From assembly GCA_020633625.1 (NCBI GenBank), contig JACKDJ010000038.1, positions 1 to 33,411 of the forward strand: a stretch of DNA of 33,411 bases, given 5' to 3'. The translations under genes were made by a program, and so were the position numbers. Shown in pieces: positions 7,634-15,960 of this stretch (positions within the stretch are counted from its first letter, which is position 1; every line of letters begins with the position of its first letter). Below the pieces are notes generated by a model that made no database searches, was not told the DNA's origin, and was given only the letters and a program-made list of their open reading frames with translations. This DNA comes from Myxococcales bacterium. Its GTDB lineage: Bacteria; Myxococcota_A; Bradymonadia; REDH01.

Positions 7634-9943
7634 TCAGTTTCGCGGGGAGATCAGCTCGAAGTAGCGGCGGATGTAGAACCGGTATCCGCCCGGGATGTGG
7701 TCGCGCTCCATCACCTCTTCGGTGACCGAGGTGTAGTCTTGGTAGACCTCGCGATATGCCGTCGTCGCGAAGCCCCCGTCTGCCGCGCCGGCGATGATCT
7801 CGGAGGTCGAGAGCCCCTCGCCGCTGTCGTCGACGCGCGCGCGAGAGGCTTGGCGCTGCCCGTCGAGATCGGTCGGGTCGAGCAGCGTGTTGTCGACATG
7901 ACCGGTGCCGGCGCCGTCGCCCCCAGGAGAGCCGCCCTGGTTGCTCCCGCCGCCGCCGTCGCTCCCCCCGCCGTCGGCGCCCTCGCGGCTGAGCTGGCGA
8001 AGCTGCCGCCCACTCCCGCCAGACTGGCCGTCCTGTCCTGATTGTCCCGACTGTCCTGATTGTCCCGACTGCCCGGACTGTCCTGACTGCCCGGACTGTC
8101 CTGATTGTCCGGACTGTCCTTGCTGCCCGGACTGTCCTGATTGTCCGGACTGTCCCGACTGCCCTGACTGTCCGGACTGCCCGGACTGCCCGGACTGCCC
8201 GGACTGTCCTGACTGTCCTGATTGCCCGGACTGTCCTGATTGCCCGGACTGTCCTGATTGCCCGGACTGTCCTTGCTGTGATCCTGTGTCTGTGCCGGAC
8301 TGTCCTTGCTGTCCTTGCTGTCCGGACTGTCCTTGCTGTCCGGACTGTCCTTGCTGTCCGGATTGCTGTCCTGACTGCCCGGACTGTCCTTGCTGCCCGG
8401 ACTGTCCTTGCTGTCCGGACTGTCCTTGCTGTCCGGACTGTCCTGATTGCCCGGACTGTCCTTGCTGCCCGGACTGCCCTTGCTGCCCGTCCTGCCCTTG
8501 CTGCCCGTCCTGCCCTTGCTGCCCGGACTGACCTTGCGACGGTCTTCGTCCGCCGTTCGCTCGGTCGAGGAACCGCTGCATCTCGTCTGCTCGCGCCTGC
8601 GCGTTCGACCCCGAGTTTCCGCGCCGCTGCATCATCTCGCGGAGGCTCTCGGAGCGCCGGTCGGCCTCGTTGAGGGCGGCCTGGCGGTCCTCGTCGCGCT
8701 GCAGCTGCTGGAGCGCGCGGACGGCCTCTTCGAGCGCCTCGTCGCGTGTCGACTCGTCGGCGCGGGCGGCCTCTCGAAGCTCCCGCTCGAGCGCGGAGCG
8801 CGCCGCCTCGTCTGCGCCGGCCTCCTGTGCCGCGGCCTCGGCCTCGCTGCGCAGCTCGTCGACGCGCGCCTGCGCCGCGTCGAGGGCGGCCTGCGCCGAC
8901 TCGGGCGCGTTCGCCCTCGCTGCGCGCTGGGCGGCCCGATCGCGCTCCCGCTCTGCCCGCTCGATCTCGCGTCGGACCTCTGGCGGCGACGGGTCCAGCG
9001 CGGCAGCCGCGCGCTCGAGGGCCCGCTGCAGGGCGTCGAGCGCCTCGTCGGACTCGGCGCCCGCGGCGTCGCGCAGCGCCGCCTGAATCGCCTCGGCCGC
9101 GGCGCCCGCGTCGCCTCGCTGGAGCGCCTCGTCGAGCGCGCGCGTCGCCTCGGCGTCCGGGATCGCGTTCGCTGCGGCCGCGAGCGCGTCGTCGACGTCG
9201 ACCGCGTCGGCGGGGCGCGCGTCGGCGATGCGCTGGTCGATTGCGTCGAGCTGTTCGTAGATTGCGCGGTCGTCTTCGCCACGCTCGACCGACTCGATCA
9301 CCGCCTCGAGCGCCGCCACGATCTCGGCCACCGCCGGGTCGTCGAGGTTCTCCGCGGCCGCGAGCAGTCGCTCGATGCGCTCACGCTCGAACGACGTGTC
9401 CGCGGTCACGACGCGCGGCAGCTCGACCGGAGGCGGCGGCTCGTACGGAGTGAACGCCGGCGTCGGAGGCGCGAGCGCCGCCACGAGCGCCGCGACCGCA
9501 GACGCGAGCCCGAGCGCCCCGAGCTCCCGCGGGCGCTGCACTGGGACGGCGCGCGCGACGCTCAACTTCGGCAGCGACGCCGCTGTGCGCTCCAGGTGCG
9601 CTCGCATGAACGGCGTGCGCGCGTCTTCGGCGAGCTGGCCGATCTCCCACGACGAGACGAAGCGGTCCGCTGCGTCGTTGGCCCGATCGATCGCGACCGC
9701 CAACCGAAGGCGGTCGACGCGCAGCGCCGCGCCGATCGTCGCCCCGGCCAGCGGGCACAGCGCGAGCAGCCACGTGTAGTCCGCGAGCGCGTCCGGCGTG
9801 ATCCAGCGGATCTTCGCGAGCGCGAGCGCCGGCACCCACAGCGCCACCGCGATCGCAGCGCCCGTCACGCCCCCGTCGAGCGCGCGCAGCAGCCGCGTCC
9901 GCAGGGCGGCGCGTGCGACGATGGCGTTGAGGTTCGAGATCAT
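7634..9943 (-). CDS. DUF4175-like coiled-coil membrane protein with Ser-Gly-Gln repeat
   Basis: The product is 769 residues and is the first gene of the Bat-type operon. Membrane segments lie at about 20-46, 55-75 and 142-165. Residues about 175-460 are Ala/Glu/Arg-rich, heptad-like and probably coiled coil. Residues about 470-638 are a low-complexity run of SGQ and QGQ tripeptides with a few Asp substitutions. The C-terminus, YREVYQDYTSVTEEVMERD and then IPGGYRFYIRRYF, matches the conserved end of large membrane proteins that accompany MoxR operons. Only 97 bases separate the ATG from the upstream GT51 gene, also on the minus strand, so co-transcription from there is possible. No ribosome-binding site is seen. 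Function is unknown; it may scaffold the MoxR/VWA complex. Confidence 0.85.
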   Translation of the reverse strand: MISNLNAIVARAALRTRLLRALDGGVTGAAIAVALWVPALALAKIRWITPDALADYTWLLALCPLAGATIGAALRVDRLRLAVAIDRANDAADRFVSSWEIGQLAEDARTPFMRAHLERTAASLPKLSVARAVPVQRPRELGALGLASAVAALVAALAPPTPAFTPYEPPPPVELPRVVTADTSFERERIERLLAAAENLDDPAVAEIVAALEAVIESVERGEDDRAIYEQLDAIDQRIADARPADAVDVDDALAAAANAIPDAEATRALDEALQRGDAGAAAEAIQAALRDAAGAESDEALDALQRALERAAAALDPSPPEVRREIERAERERDRAAQRAARANAPESAQAALDAAQARVDELRSEAEAAAQEAGADEAARSALERELREAARADESTRDEALEEAVRALQQLQRDEDRQAALNEADRRSESLREMMQRRGNSGSNAQARADEMQRFLDRANGGRRPSQGQSGQQGQDGQQGQDGQQGQSGQQGQSGQSGQSGQQGQSGQQGQSGQQGQSGQSGQQSGQQGQSGQQGQSGQQGQQGQSGTDTGSQQGQSGQSGQSGQSGQSGQSGQSGQSGQSGQSGQSGQSGQSGQSGQSGQSGQQGQSGQSGQSGQSGQSGQSGQSGQSGQSGQDGQSGGSGRQLRQLSREGADGGGSDGGGGSNQGGSPGGDGAGTGHVDNTLLDPTDLDGQRQASRARVDDSGEGLSTSEIIAGAADGGFATTAYREVYQDYTSVTEEVMERDHIPGGYRFYIRRYFELISPRN
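8029..8533 (-). repeat. In-frame Ser-Gly-Gln coding minisatellite
   Basis: About 500 bases of imperfect 9-base units encode SGQ or QGQ on the minus strand. On the plus strand it reads as repeated TGTCCGGACTGTCC-type units. Synonymous changes vary between units while the peptide is kept, which suggests selection on the protein. Copy number is likely to vary between strains by slippage. Confidence 0.9.
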
Positions 9944-10040
9944 GCCGGTGCCGGGGACGATCGATACAACCTAGTACGCGCGCCCGGTCATTTCGACCTT
10001 CCCGCGGGCAAAGCGTTCCACATTTCTTTGCTGCCCTCGG
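9944..10040 (-). promoter_or_regulatory. Intergenic region before the Bat operon
   Basis: This 97-base gap separates the GT51 stop from the first Bat-operon start. It holds a small inverted repeat, GGTC-N5-GACC, at 9986-9998. No convincing -35/-10 pair is visible on the minus strand, so the operon promoter could be here or upstream of the GT51 gene. Confidence 0.25.
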
Positions 10041-12956
10041 TCACTCCGACCCGGTTCGGAGCGGGATCGACGTGGCGATGAGCGCGGCGATGCGGTCCGG
10101 GCCGGTCGGGGCCAGCGCGTCTGTGCCCGCGGCGGCCAGATCGGCGGGGTCGACGAGCGCCAGGTCGGTGAGGTCCAGATCACCTGCACCGCCGCCGTCG
10201 ATCACGTCGACGACGCCGAGCTCGCGAAGCGCGTCGTCCCTTGCCTCGTCGCGGGCCTCGCGCTCGTCGCCCTCCCAGGCGGCATCGTCCCCGCCCGTGG
10301 TCGCCGGTGGCGCTCCGCCCGCGGTGACGAACCGCACCGTCTCGGCCAGCCCGCGGCTGAGCTCCGACGCCGTGATCCAGCCCCGCGACTCCATGCCCCG
10401 CATGATGTCGCCCGCGAGCCGCTGCGACCACTCGGCGGCGACGCCGGCGTCACGCTGTCGGCCCCGTCGCGCAGGTGCCGGGATGATCGAGCTCAGCCAG
10501 ACCGACTCCGCCAGCGTCAGCTCGTTAGGAGACTTCCCGAAGTAGTACGCGGCCGCCTCGAAGATGCCGTTCACGCCCGGGCCCAGCTCGATGACGTTGA
10601 AGTACGTCTCGAGGATCCGTTCCTTCGGGATCAGGCGGGTCATCCAGTAGGTGAGGAACAGCTCCTGCAGCTTTCGCTCGACGGTCCGCTCGTGCGTCAG
10701 GAACAGGTTCTTGACGAGCTGCATGCTGATCGTCGACGCCCCGCGTCCGAGCTCCCCTTCCTGCCAGGCCTGGGCGAGCACCTGGCGCCACTGGAACCAG
10801 TTGATGCCGTGGTTTCGGAAGAAGCGCCCGTCTTCCTGGTAGAGCGTCGCCGCGATGAAGAAGTAGGACATGTCGCCGAGCCGCGCCCAGCGCGCGGGCT
10901 CGCCGTACTCCACCCCCTCGATCTGTCCGGCGTCGCGCGGCGGGCGAACGGAGAGGGTCCGCGGCGGGCCGCCGCCCGGGCGCGAGAATACGAACGAGAA
11001 CGCCCCCGACAGCCGCCGCACGTCGACCGCTTCTGGCAGCGACACGAGCCGCAGCCCCTCGTCGCGGACCTCGTACCGCGTCGTCTCGCCGATCTCGATC
11101 GGCCTTCGGCCGCCGCCCTCTGGCACCTGCCCGAAGGTAATGGGGAACGCGATCGAGAGCCCCCACCGCCCCGTCAGCTCGGCGTCGGCGACGGCTCCGA
11201 GGAGGCTCCGCGGGACGCTGTGGAGTAGCACGGACGCGTCTTGGTCCGGCACCACGAAGTCCACGTCGACGGAGTCCCCGAAGCGCTCCCGGTGATAGTT
11301 GAAGCCGTGGATCGTTGGGCGGAGTTCAAAGGCAGCTTCGCCGAGTCGTCCGTTCCCTTCGATGAAGACCAGCGCCGCGTCGCGACCCTCGTCGCGCGAC
11401 GCGCGCCACTCGAACGACGCGCTCGGCACGGCGAGCGGCGCCTGCAGCACCGGCACGGCGACGCTCACGTCCCGAACCGTCACCTGCCCAGAGAAGTCCT
11501 CGAGCGCGTGGCTCTCGGTCTCGCGCACCCGCACACGCAGATCCGCGCGTCCCGCCGGCTCCAGCGCGGCGAGGCCAGGAGTCAGCAGGGCGGCCGCGCC
11601 CACGTCCAGGTCGGTCAGCGTCGCGTCGAGCGTCAGCGCCTCGTCGGCCCAGCGCCAGACGGCGTCGATGTCGACGGTGCCGGCGGGCTCGTCACCGCGG
11701 CGCAGCGTCGCGTCGAGCTCGACGTCGGCCTGCAGCCCGATCGCGCGGAGAGCATACGCGAGCCGGAGTCCCGACGCGCTCAGAGTGCGCGGCTGTCCAT
11801 CGACGGTCCGCGAGAGCGTCACCTCGCCGTCGGTGACGTCGATCCGTTGCGGGATGCGCTCCCACCAGCGCCGGTCCCCCCACAACCCCGGCTCTTCGGC
11901 CGGGTCGGCGGGAGAGGGGGCAGCGGCGGCCGGCGCGCCTGCGTCTGCGTCGCCTGCGTCTGCGTCGCCTGCGTCGGCGTCGCCCGACCCGTCGGCTGGC
12001 GCCGCGGCCGAACCCAGCGCGTCGAGCGCGAGGCTCACTCGCGGGCGGACCACCGAGGCCCGCGCCATGTAGAGCTGCTCCACATCCGTCGTCAGCGCCC
12101 GGAGCTCCAGCTCTACGCGGTCGGCGGCGACCGACGCGGTGGGAGCGTCTGCGGCGCCTCGCCGCACCGAGAGCCCGGAGACGGCGAGCGTGTGCGGTGC
12201 CGAGAACTCTACCGACTCGACCGAGGCAGCGAGCTCGCCGGGCAGCGTCGCGCTCATCGCCGCCGTCACCTTGACGACGGCGTCGTCGAGTCCCGAGCCA
12301 GAGACCTCGAGCTGCAGGGTCGGCGCGACGGTCACGCCGAGGTCGGCCAGGTCGAGGTCGCGCAAGGTGATGGCGCCGGTGCCTTGGCTGGTCGCGCCGA
12401 TCGTCGCGCGTACACCGTCGAGGGTCAGACCGGCGAGCGGGAGCGGCTGACCGTCGAGGCGAAGCTCGAAGCCGTCGATCTCGACGGACGTCTCCGGCGC
12501 CGGTGCCCGGTCGCCCTCGGCGCGCGGCGCCTGCTGTTCACCGCCCTCGTGCCCCGGGCGATCGGCGCCGCGCGTCAGCTCCTCGAGCATCGCGCGCAGC
12601 TCGTCCGGCGTACCCATCGCGGCGCTTGCGTCCACGAACCCGCCCTCGACCGTCACGCCAGAGACCTTCACGTCGCCACGGATCGCCGCGCCGATCGCGG
12701 CCGAGACGCGGAGTCGCTCCACGCAGGCGAGCGATCGGTCGGCGTGGGGTGCGGGCGCAGCGACACATAGGTCGTGGACGGTCGCGCCGCCGACGTCCAG
12801 CCGAAGCTCGCCGATCGTTACGTCGAGGCCGCGTTCGGCCGCGGCCTCGACGATCTTTCGCTTGGCGACCCCCGACAGCGTGAGCGGAGCGAGCGCGACG
12901 GCGGCGCCGACCGCAGCGACGCCGGCGGCGGTGGCGAGGAGCTTCGGGTGCTTCAT
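10041..12956 (-). CDS. AsmA-like / GT51 peptidoglycan glycosyltransferase fusion
   Basis: The product is 971 residues. After an N-terminal membrane anchor (about 5-27), roughly residues 30-680 are beta-rich repeats with GVTVEGG, GFELRLDGQ and SGLRLAY patterns resembling AsmA-type or similar periplasmic domains, with an Asp/Ala linker near 325-345. The C-terminal third is a GT51 glycosyltransferase. Its catalytic motif EDGRFFRNHG starts at Glu708, GASTISMQLVKNLFL starts at 739, RKLQE ends at Glu765, and ETYFNVIELGPGVNGI follows. GT51 enzymes polymerise lipid II into glycan strands. There is no penicillin-binding transpeptidase domain, so it is monofunctional (MtgA-like) for polymerisation. The C-terminal 110 residues are acidic and low in complexity. 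The GT51 assignment is firm and the AsmA-like label is inference from pattern. Confidence 0.88.
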   Translation of the reverse strand: MKHPKLLATAAGVAAVGAAVALAPLTLSGVAKRKIVEAAAERGLDVTIGELRLDVGGATVHDLCVAAPAPHADRSLACVERLRVSAAIGAAIRGDVKVSGVTVEGGFVDASAAMGTPDELRAMLEELTRGADRPGHEGGEQQAPRAEGDRAPAPETSVEIDGFELRLDGQPLPLAGLTLDGVRATIGATSQGTGAITLRDLDLADLGVTVAPTLQLEVSGSGLDDAVVKVTAAMSATLPGELAASVESVEFSAPHTLAVSGLSVRRGAADAPTASVAADRVELELRALTTDVEQLYMARASVVRPRVSLALDALGSAAAPADGSGDADAGDADAGDADAGAPAAAAPSPADPAEEPGLWGDRRWWERIPQRIDVTDGEVTLSRTVDGQPRTLSASGLRLAYALRAIGLQADVELDATLRRGDEPAGTVDIDAVWRWADEALTLDATLTDLDVGAAALLTPGLAALEPAGRADLRVRVRETESHALEDFSGQVTVRDVSVAVPVLQAPLAVPSASFEWRASRDEGRDAALVFIEGNGRLGEAAFELRPTIHGFNYHRERFGDSVDVDFVVPDQDASVLLHSVPRSLLGAVADAELTGRWGLSIAFPITFGQVPEGGGRRPIEIGETTRYEVRDEGLRLVSLPEAVDVRRLSGAFSFVFSRPGGGPPRTLSVRPPRDAGQIEGVEYGEPARWARLGDMSYFFIAATLYQEDGRFFRNHGINWFQWRQVLAQAWQEGELGRGASTISMQLVKNLFLTHERTVERKLQELFLTYWMTRLIPKERILETYFNVIELGPGVNGIFEAAAYYFGKSPNELTLAESVWLSSIIPAPARRGRQRDAGVAAEWSQRLAGDIMRGMESRGWITASELSRGLAETVRFVTAGGAPPATTGGDDAAWEGDEREARDEARDDALRELGVVDVIDGGGAGDLDLTDLALVDPADLAAAGTDALAPTGPDRIAALIATSIPLRTGSE

Positions 12957-13032
12957 CGGGAGTGTCGCGGAGAGGGCTTGCGCTCGCAGCCGAACGGGCT
13001 AGCACAGAGAGGGACTGACCGGAGAGGGTGCC

Positions 13033-13308
13033 TTGGACTTCTACACACTCCGACAAAAGGCCGTCGAGTCGGCCGTGCGATTCGTGACGGACGAGCGGCT
13101 GCGCGACGTCCGCGACCGCGCCGTGTCGGCCGCGACGGAGGCCGCCCGGGGGGCCCGGTCGATCGCGCGCGGCCTCGCGACGCAGGTCGCTCCGTCGTCT
13201 CCAGAAGACGACACGCGCGACCTCAAGGACCGCCTCGACGCGCTTCGCAGGGCGCGCACCGAGGCGTCGGAGCCGAGCTCGTCGGAGCCGGCGCGAGGCG
13301 ACAGCTAG
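13033..13308 (+). CDS. Small Arg/Ala-rich protein, function unknown
   Basis: The product is 91 residues, starting at TTG with GGAGAGGG ending 4 bases before it. It is highly charged and probably helical in residues 3-50 (DFYTLRQKAVESAVRFVTDE, then alternating Arg and Ala), with a Ser/Glu-rich disordered tail. There is no membrane segment. It is divergent from the GT51 gene (76-base gap) and converges on the helicase-associated gene, sharing a CTAG in which both stop codons lie. I do not recognise the family. Confidence 0.6.
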   Translation: MDFYTLRQKAVESAVRFVTDERLRDVRDRAVSAATEAARGARSIARGLATQVAPSSPEDDTRDLKDRLDALRRARTEASEPSSSEPARGDS

Positions 13309-15482
13309 ATCTCGACGGCGATGCCGAGCGCGCGGAGCCGCTCGGCGAGCTCCTTCGCCTTGCCCGGCGCGACGCGGAACGCGCGGGGTCCGAGCCGCTC
13401 GGCGATGAACGGGGCGACGCTGTCGATGCGCCCGACGCGCTCGCCGTCGTCGTCGGCGCCGAGCAGCAGCACCTCCATCTTGCCGATCCGCCCGTCGGCG
13501 GGGCGCCCGAGCAGCCCCTTGAGGGCGATCTCGCGCTCGGGGCTGAGCCCACCGATGAGGCCGTCGCGCAAGATGGCGACGACGGCGTCGAAGCCCGCCG
13601 CCTCGGAGCCGAAGCTCTTGCGAACTAGGTCGGGGTCGATGCGGTATCTGTCGTCGCCTTCGGCCGTCGCGACTCGGAGCAGGCCGGCGAGCGAGCGAAG
13701 GTCGGTCGCGCCGATGGGCGCCCGAACGGAGCTCTCGTCGACCCACTCGAGCGTCGGCACGACCGCGCCGTCGTAGTCGATGACGCGCGGCTTCGCGGCG
13801 TCCAGCGCGCGCTCGAGCGCCTCGATGTGGCCGGCGGCGACGTAGGTGTGGATCGCGTCGATCCGCTCTACATGGTCGGCGTTCGAGATGACGAACTCGA
13901 CGCCGGATTGGATGACTTCGGGGTCGGATCGACCCGATGACGCGACGAGGTCGCCGTTCACGAAGACCGAGACGCGGCGGTGCAGCCGCTCCCAGTCCTG
14001 CAGCGCGAACGTGACCGACGGGGGTAGCGGCTGCGCCGAGTACTCGGCGAGCAGAGACGACGTCCCGTCGGCCGTGTAGCCGCGCGCGTAGCCGCGCTGC
14101 GCCGACTCGCCATGGAGGCGGTAGCGCGCGACGCGCTCGCTGGTCCGCGTCAGGTCGGCGAAGCGCGACAGGTCGAACAGAAGGCGCAGGCTGCAGATGT
14201 CGAGGAACGCGGTGATCTCGAAGTTCGGCTCGACGAGGATCGACCCGCGGCCGGACGCCTCTTCCGGGCAGTCCCCCATGCCGAGCATCGCCTTGCCGAT
14301 CGGCGTCAGACGCGCGCGCGCGCCGCCGCTGCCGCCCCGTCCGAGCTCGATGGCGCCGACGTGGGCGAGCGCTCGCGTGATGAAGGTCCGCACGAAGGCG
14401 CCCGGGGACTGCTCGTCGCCGGTCGGGATCGGGAGCGCGGCCTTGAGGTAGACGAGCTCGAGGTTGGTGATGGTCCGCGCGGTCTCTTCGACGTCGAACC
14501 AGTCGACCGGGTTCAGCCGACGCAGGGCCGCCGAGACGCTGGCGCGGGGGCCGGCGAGCGGCGAGCCGGTGCTAGCGTCCTCGTCGAAGCCGCCGTCGCC
14601 CTCGCCGGTGGTCGGCGGCTCGCCGGCCTGGAACCACTGCGAGGCGTCGAGCTCGCTCCAGGCGCGCTGGTGCTCGAGCGCGCGGAAGAGCAGCGGGACC
14701 CGCTCCTCGAGCGGCTTGATGAAGTAGTCGACCGCGCGGCCGGTGGCGCGCAGCGTGTCGCCGGACCGTTCGATTAGGCCGAGGGCCTCGGCGATCGACA
14801 GCAGGAACGACAGCACGTCCCAGCCGTCGACGGTCAGCGGGTCGGGCGCGGCGTCGCCGCGGCCGGAGGCGCCGGGCCGATCGATGATCAGCGGCGCGAG
14901 CCCCTTCAGGTCGGACCGGTGCGGCGAGCCGTCACGGTTCAGCCGAATGCCCTCGCTCTCGATGTAACGAAGGCAGTTCAGGATATCGAACTCGACGACC
15001 AGCGTGCGGCGGGCGAGCTCGACCGAGGTCTCGTCCTCGACCTGCTGCACGACCTCGCGCGCTGGCGGCGGCGTGCCGCCCATGCTCTCGAAGCCGGGCG
15101 TGACCTGAATCCACTGCAGCAAAAGCCCCTGCTCGAGCGCGGTCTCGAGCGAGACGGGCTCACGCGCCTGCAGGTTCCCCACGATCACGATGCCGGCGTA
15201 GATCAGCGGCTCGACGCGCGCCTCGAAGTCGTCGTACCCGTGCAAGAACCAGCGCTTCTTCAGGCGCTCGGCGCGCAGCCGGCGGCCGACCTGATCCATG
15301 AAGGCGAGGAACTCGACCGACTCCTCCGGCAGCGCCGCCAGCACCTTCTTCCGCGCGGCCTTGTCGCGGAATCGCTCGGCGAGGACCGCCTCGATCGCAA
15401 CGGCGTCGCCCTCGATGCCCGTAAACCGGCTGACGCTCGCCGCGCCGTAAACCCGGACCAGTGCCTCCGCCCCTTCGCTCAT
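13305..15482 (-). CDS. XPB/Ssl2 helicase-associated domain protein (no helicase motor)
   Basis: The product is 725 residues. Roughly residues 440-540 (SILVEPNFEITAFLDICSL, LSRFADLTRT, YRLHGES and PLPPSVTFALQDWERLHRRV) match the conserved domain found in XPB/Ssl2-type helicases and in stand-alone proteins encoded beside them (Helicase_C_3). There is no Walker A or DEAH box, so it cannot be a helicase itself. The N-terminal part is helical and uncharacterised. In related bacteria a similar protein is often next to an XPB-like DNA-repair helicase; none is in this window. Its ATG overlaps the stop of the upstream 86-residue gene (ATGA). A role in DNA repair or transcription-coupled repair is inference from family context only. 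Confidence 0.78.
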   Translation of the reverse strand: MSEGAEALVRVYGAASVSRFTGIEGDAVAIEAVLAERFRDKAARKKVLAALPEESVEFLAFMDQVGRRLRAERLKKRWFLHGYDDFEARVEPLIYAGIVIVGNLQAREPVSLETALEQGLLLQWIQVTPGFESMGGTPPPAREVVQQVEDETSVELARRTLVVEFDILNCLRYIESEGIRLNRDGSPHRSDLKGLAPLIIDRPGASGRGDAAPDPLTVDGWDVLSFLLSIAEALGLIERSGDTLRATGRAVDYFIKPLEERVPLLFRALEHQRAWSELDASQWFQAGEPPTTGEGDGGFDEDASTGSPLAGPRASVSAALRRLNPVDWFDVEETARTITNLELVYLKAALPIPTGDEQSPGAFVRTFITRALAHVGAIELGRGGSGGARARLTPIGKAMLGMGDCPEEASGRGSILVEPNFEITAFLDICSLRLLFDLSRFADLTRTSERVARYRLHGESAQRGYARGYTADGTSSLLAEYSAQPLPPSVTFALQDWERLHRRVSVFVNGDLVASSGRSDPEVIQSGVEFVISNADHVERIDAIHTYVAAGHIEALERALDAAKPRVIDYDGAVVPTLEWVDESSVRAPIGATDLRSLAGLLRVATAEGDDRYRIDPDLVRKSFGSEAAGFDAVVAILRDGLIGGLSPEREIALKGLLGRPADGRIGKMEVLLLGADDDGERVGRIDSVAPFIAERLGPRAFRVAPGKAKELAERLRALGIAVEI

Positions 15483-15739
15483 GCGCCGGCCTCCGGCTCC
15501 TCCAGATTGGCCGACAGAAAGTCACCGATCAGTCGCGGGAACTGTCCGTGCTCCTTCAGGCGCTGGAGCACGAGCCGCGCCTGCGACGCGGGGAGCAAGA
15601 GGTGTCGGTCGCCCAGCGGTACCGCCGTGATGTCGAGGTCGCCCAGCTTTCGCTGCGTCTCCTGCAGGGTGCCGGCCGCGTCGCAAGCGATCAGGGCCAG
15701 GTTCCGATGAATGACCGCACCTGCTTGTGATCGGGTCAC
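15479..15739 (-). CDS. 86-residue protein coupled to the helicase-associated gene
   Basis: The start is taken as GTG at 15739, with AGGA 5 bases upstream. The product begins TRSQAGAVIHRNLALIACD and continues with a compact alpha/beta pattern (LGDLDITAVPLGDRHLLLPA, then VLQRLKEHGQFPRLIGDFL). It has no signal or membrane segment. The stop overlaps the start of the 725-residue gene by ATGA, so the two are almost certainly made together. I do not recognise the family; it could be a small accessory subunit. A longer open frame extends upstream, but without a better start and into the divergent promoter region. Confidence 0.6.
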   Translation of the reverse strand: MTRSQAGAVIHRNLALIACDAAGTLQETQRKLGDLDITAVPLGDRHLLLPASQARLVLQRLKEHGQFPRLIGDFLSANLEEPEAGA

Positions 15740-15960
15740 GCGAGTCCTGTCTGGAGAAACCAACACGCCGGACGCCCCGACGCGCGCCGCGGTCCGGCCA
15801 TGACGGCCGGAGCCACGACACCGGTCGTGATCGCCGCGAGAGTGTATGTGGGAGCCCCCCGTTCGGTCAACATGACCTTGCCGATCCCCACGAACTTCGG
15901 GTGAACTCCGCGGCGTTGCGGCACGCCGCGCCCGCCCACCATCACACACCCGCCGATCCC
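15740..15960. promoter_or_regulatory. Divergent intergenic region with three inverted repeats
   Basis: This 221-base region separates the minus-strand 86-residue gene from the plus-strand rqcH gene. It holds a 7-base stem (TCCGGCC / GGCCGGA, loop ATGAC) at 15793-15811, a 6-base stem (CACGAC / GTCGTG, loop ACCG) at 15814-15829, and GGTCA-ACA-TGACC at 15865-15877. The last is the most operator-like. No convincing sigma-70 promoter boxes were seen in either direction. Confidence 0.4.

Noticed and set aside
6008..8041. Long plus-strand open frame of about 680 codons
   Set aside because: It lies opposite the DUF58, MoxR and coiled-coil genes. In such GC-rich DNA, long antisense frames are expected, and its product is Arg/Ala/Val-biased without domains.
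7905..8531. Cysteine-rich protein (repeated CPDC) on the plus strand
   Set aside because: It is the reverse reading of the SGQ repeat in the minus-strand gene; it has no ribosome-binding site or family.
9961..10040. Sigma-54 promoter before the Bat operon (TGGAACGCTTTGCCC on the minus strand)
   Set aside because: GG and GC elements are 8 bases apart, not the required 10.
11241..12770. Long plus-strand open frame opposite the GT51 gene
   Set aside because: Composition is that of an antisense shadow; the minus-strand gene has clear GT51 motifs.
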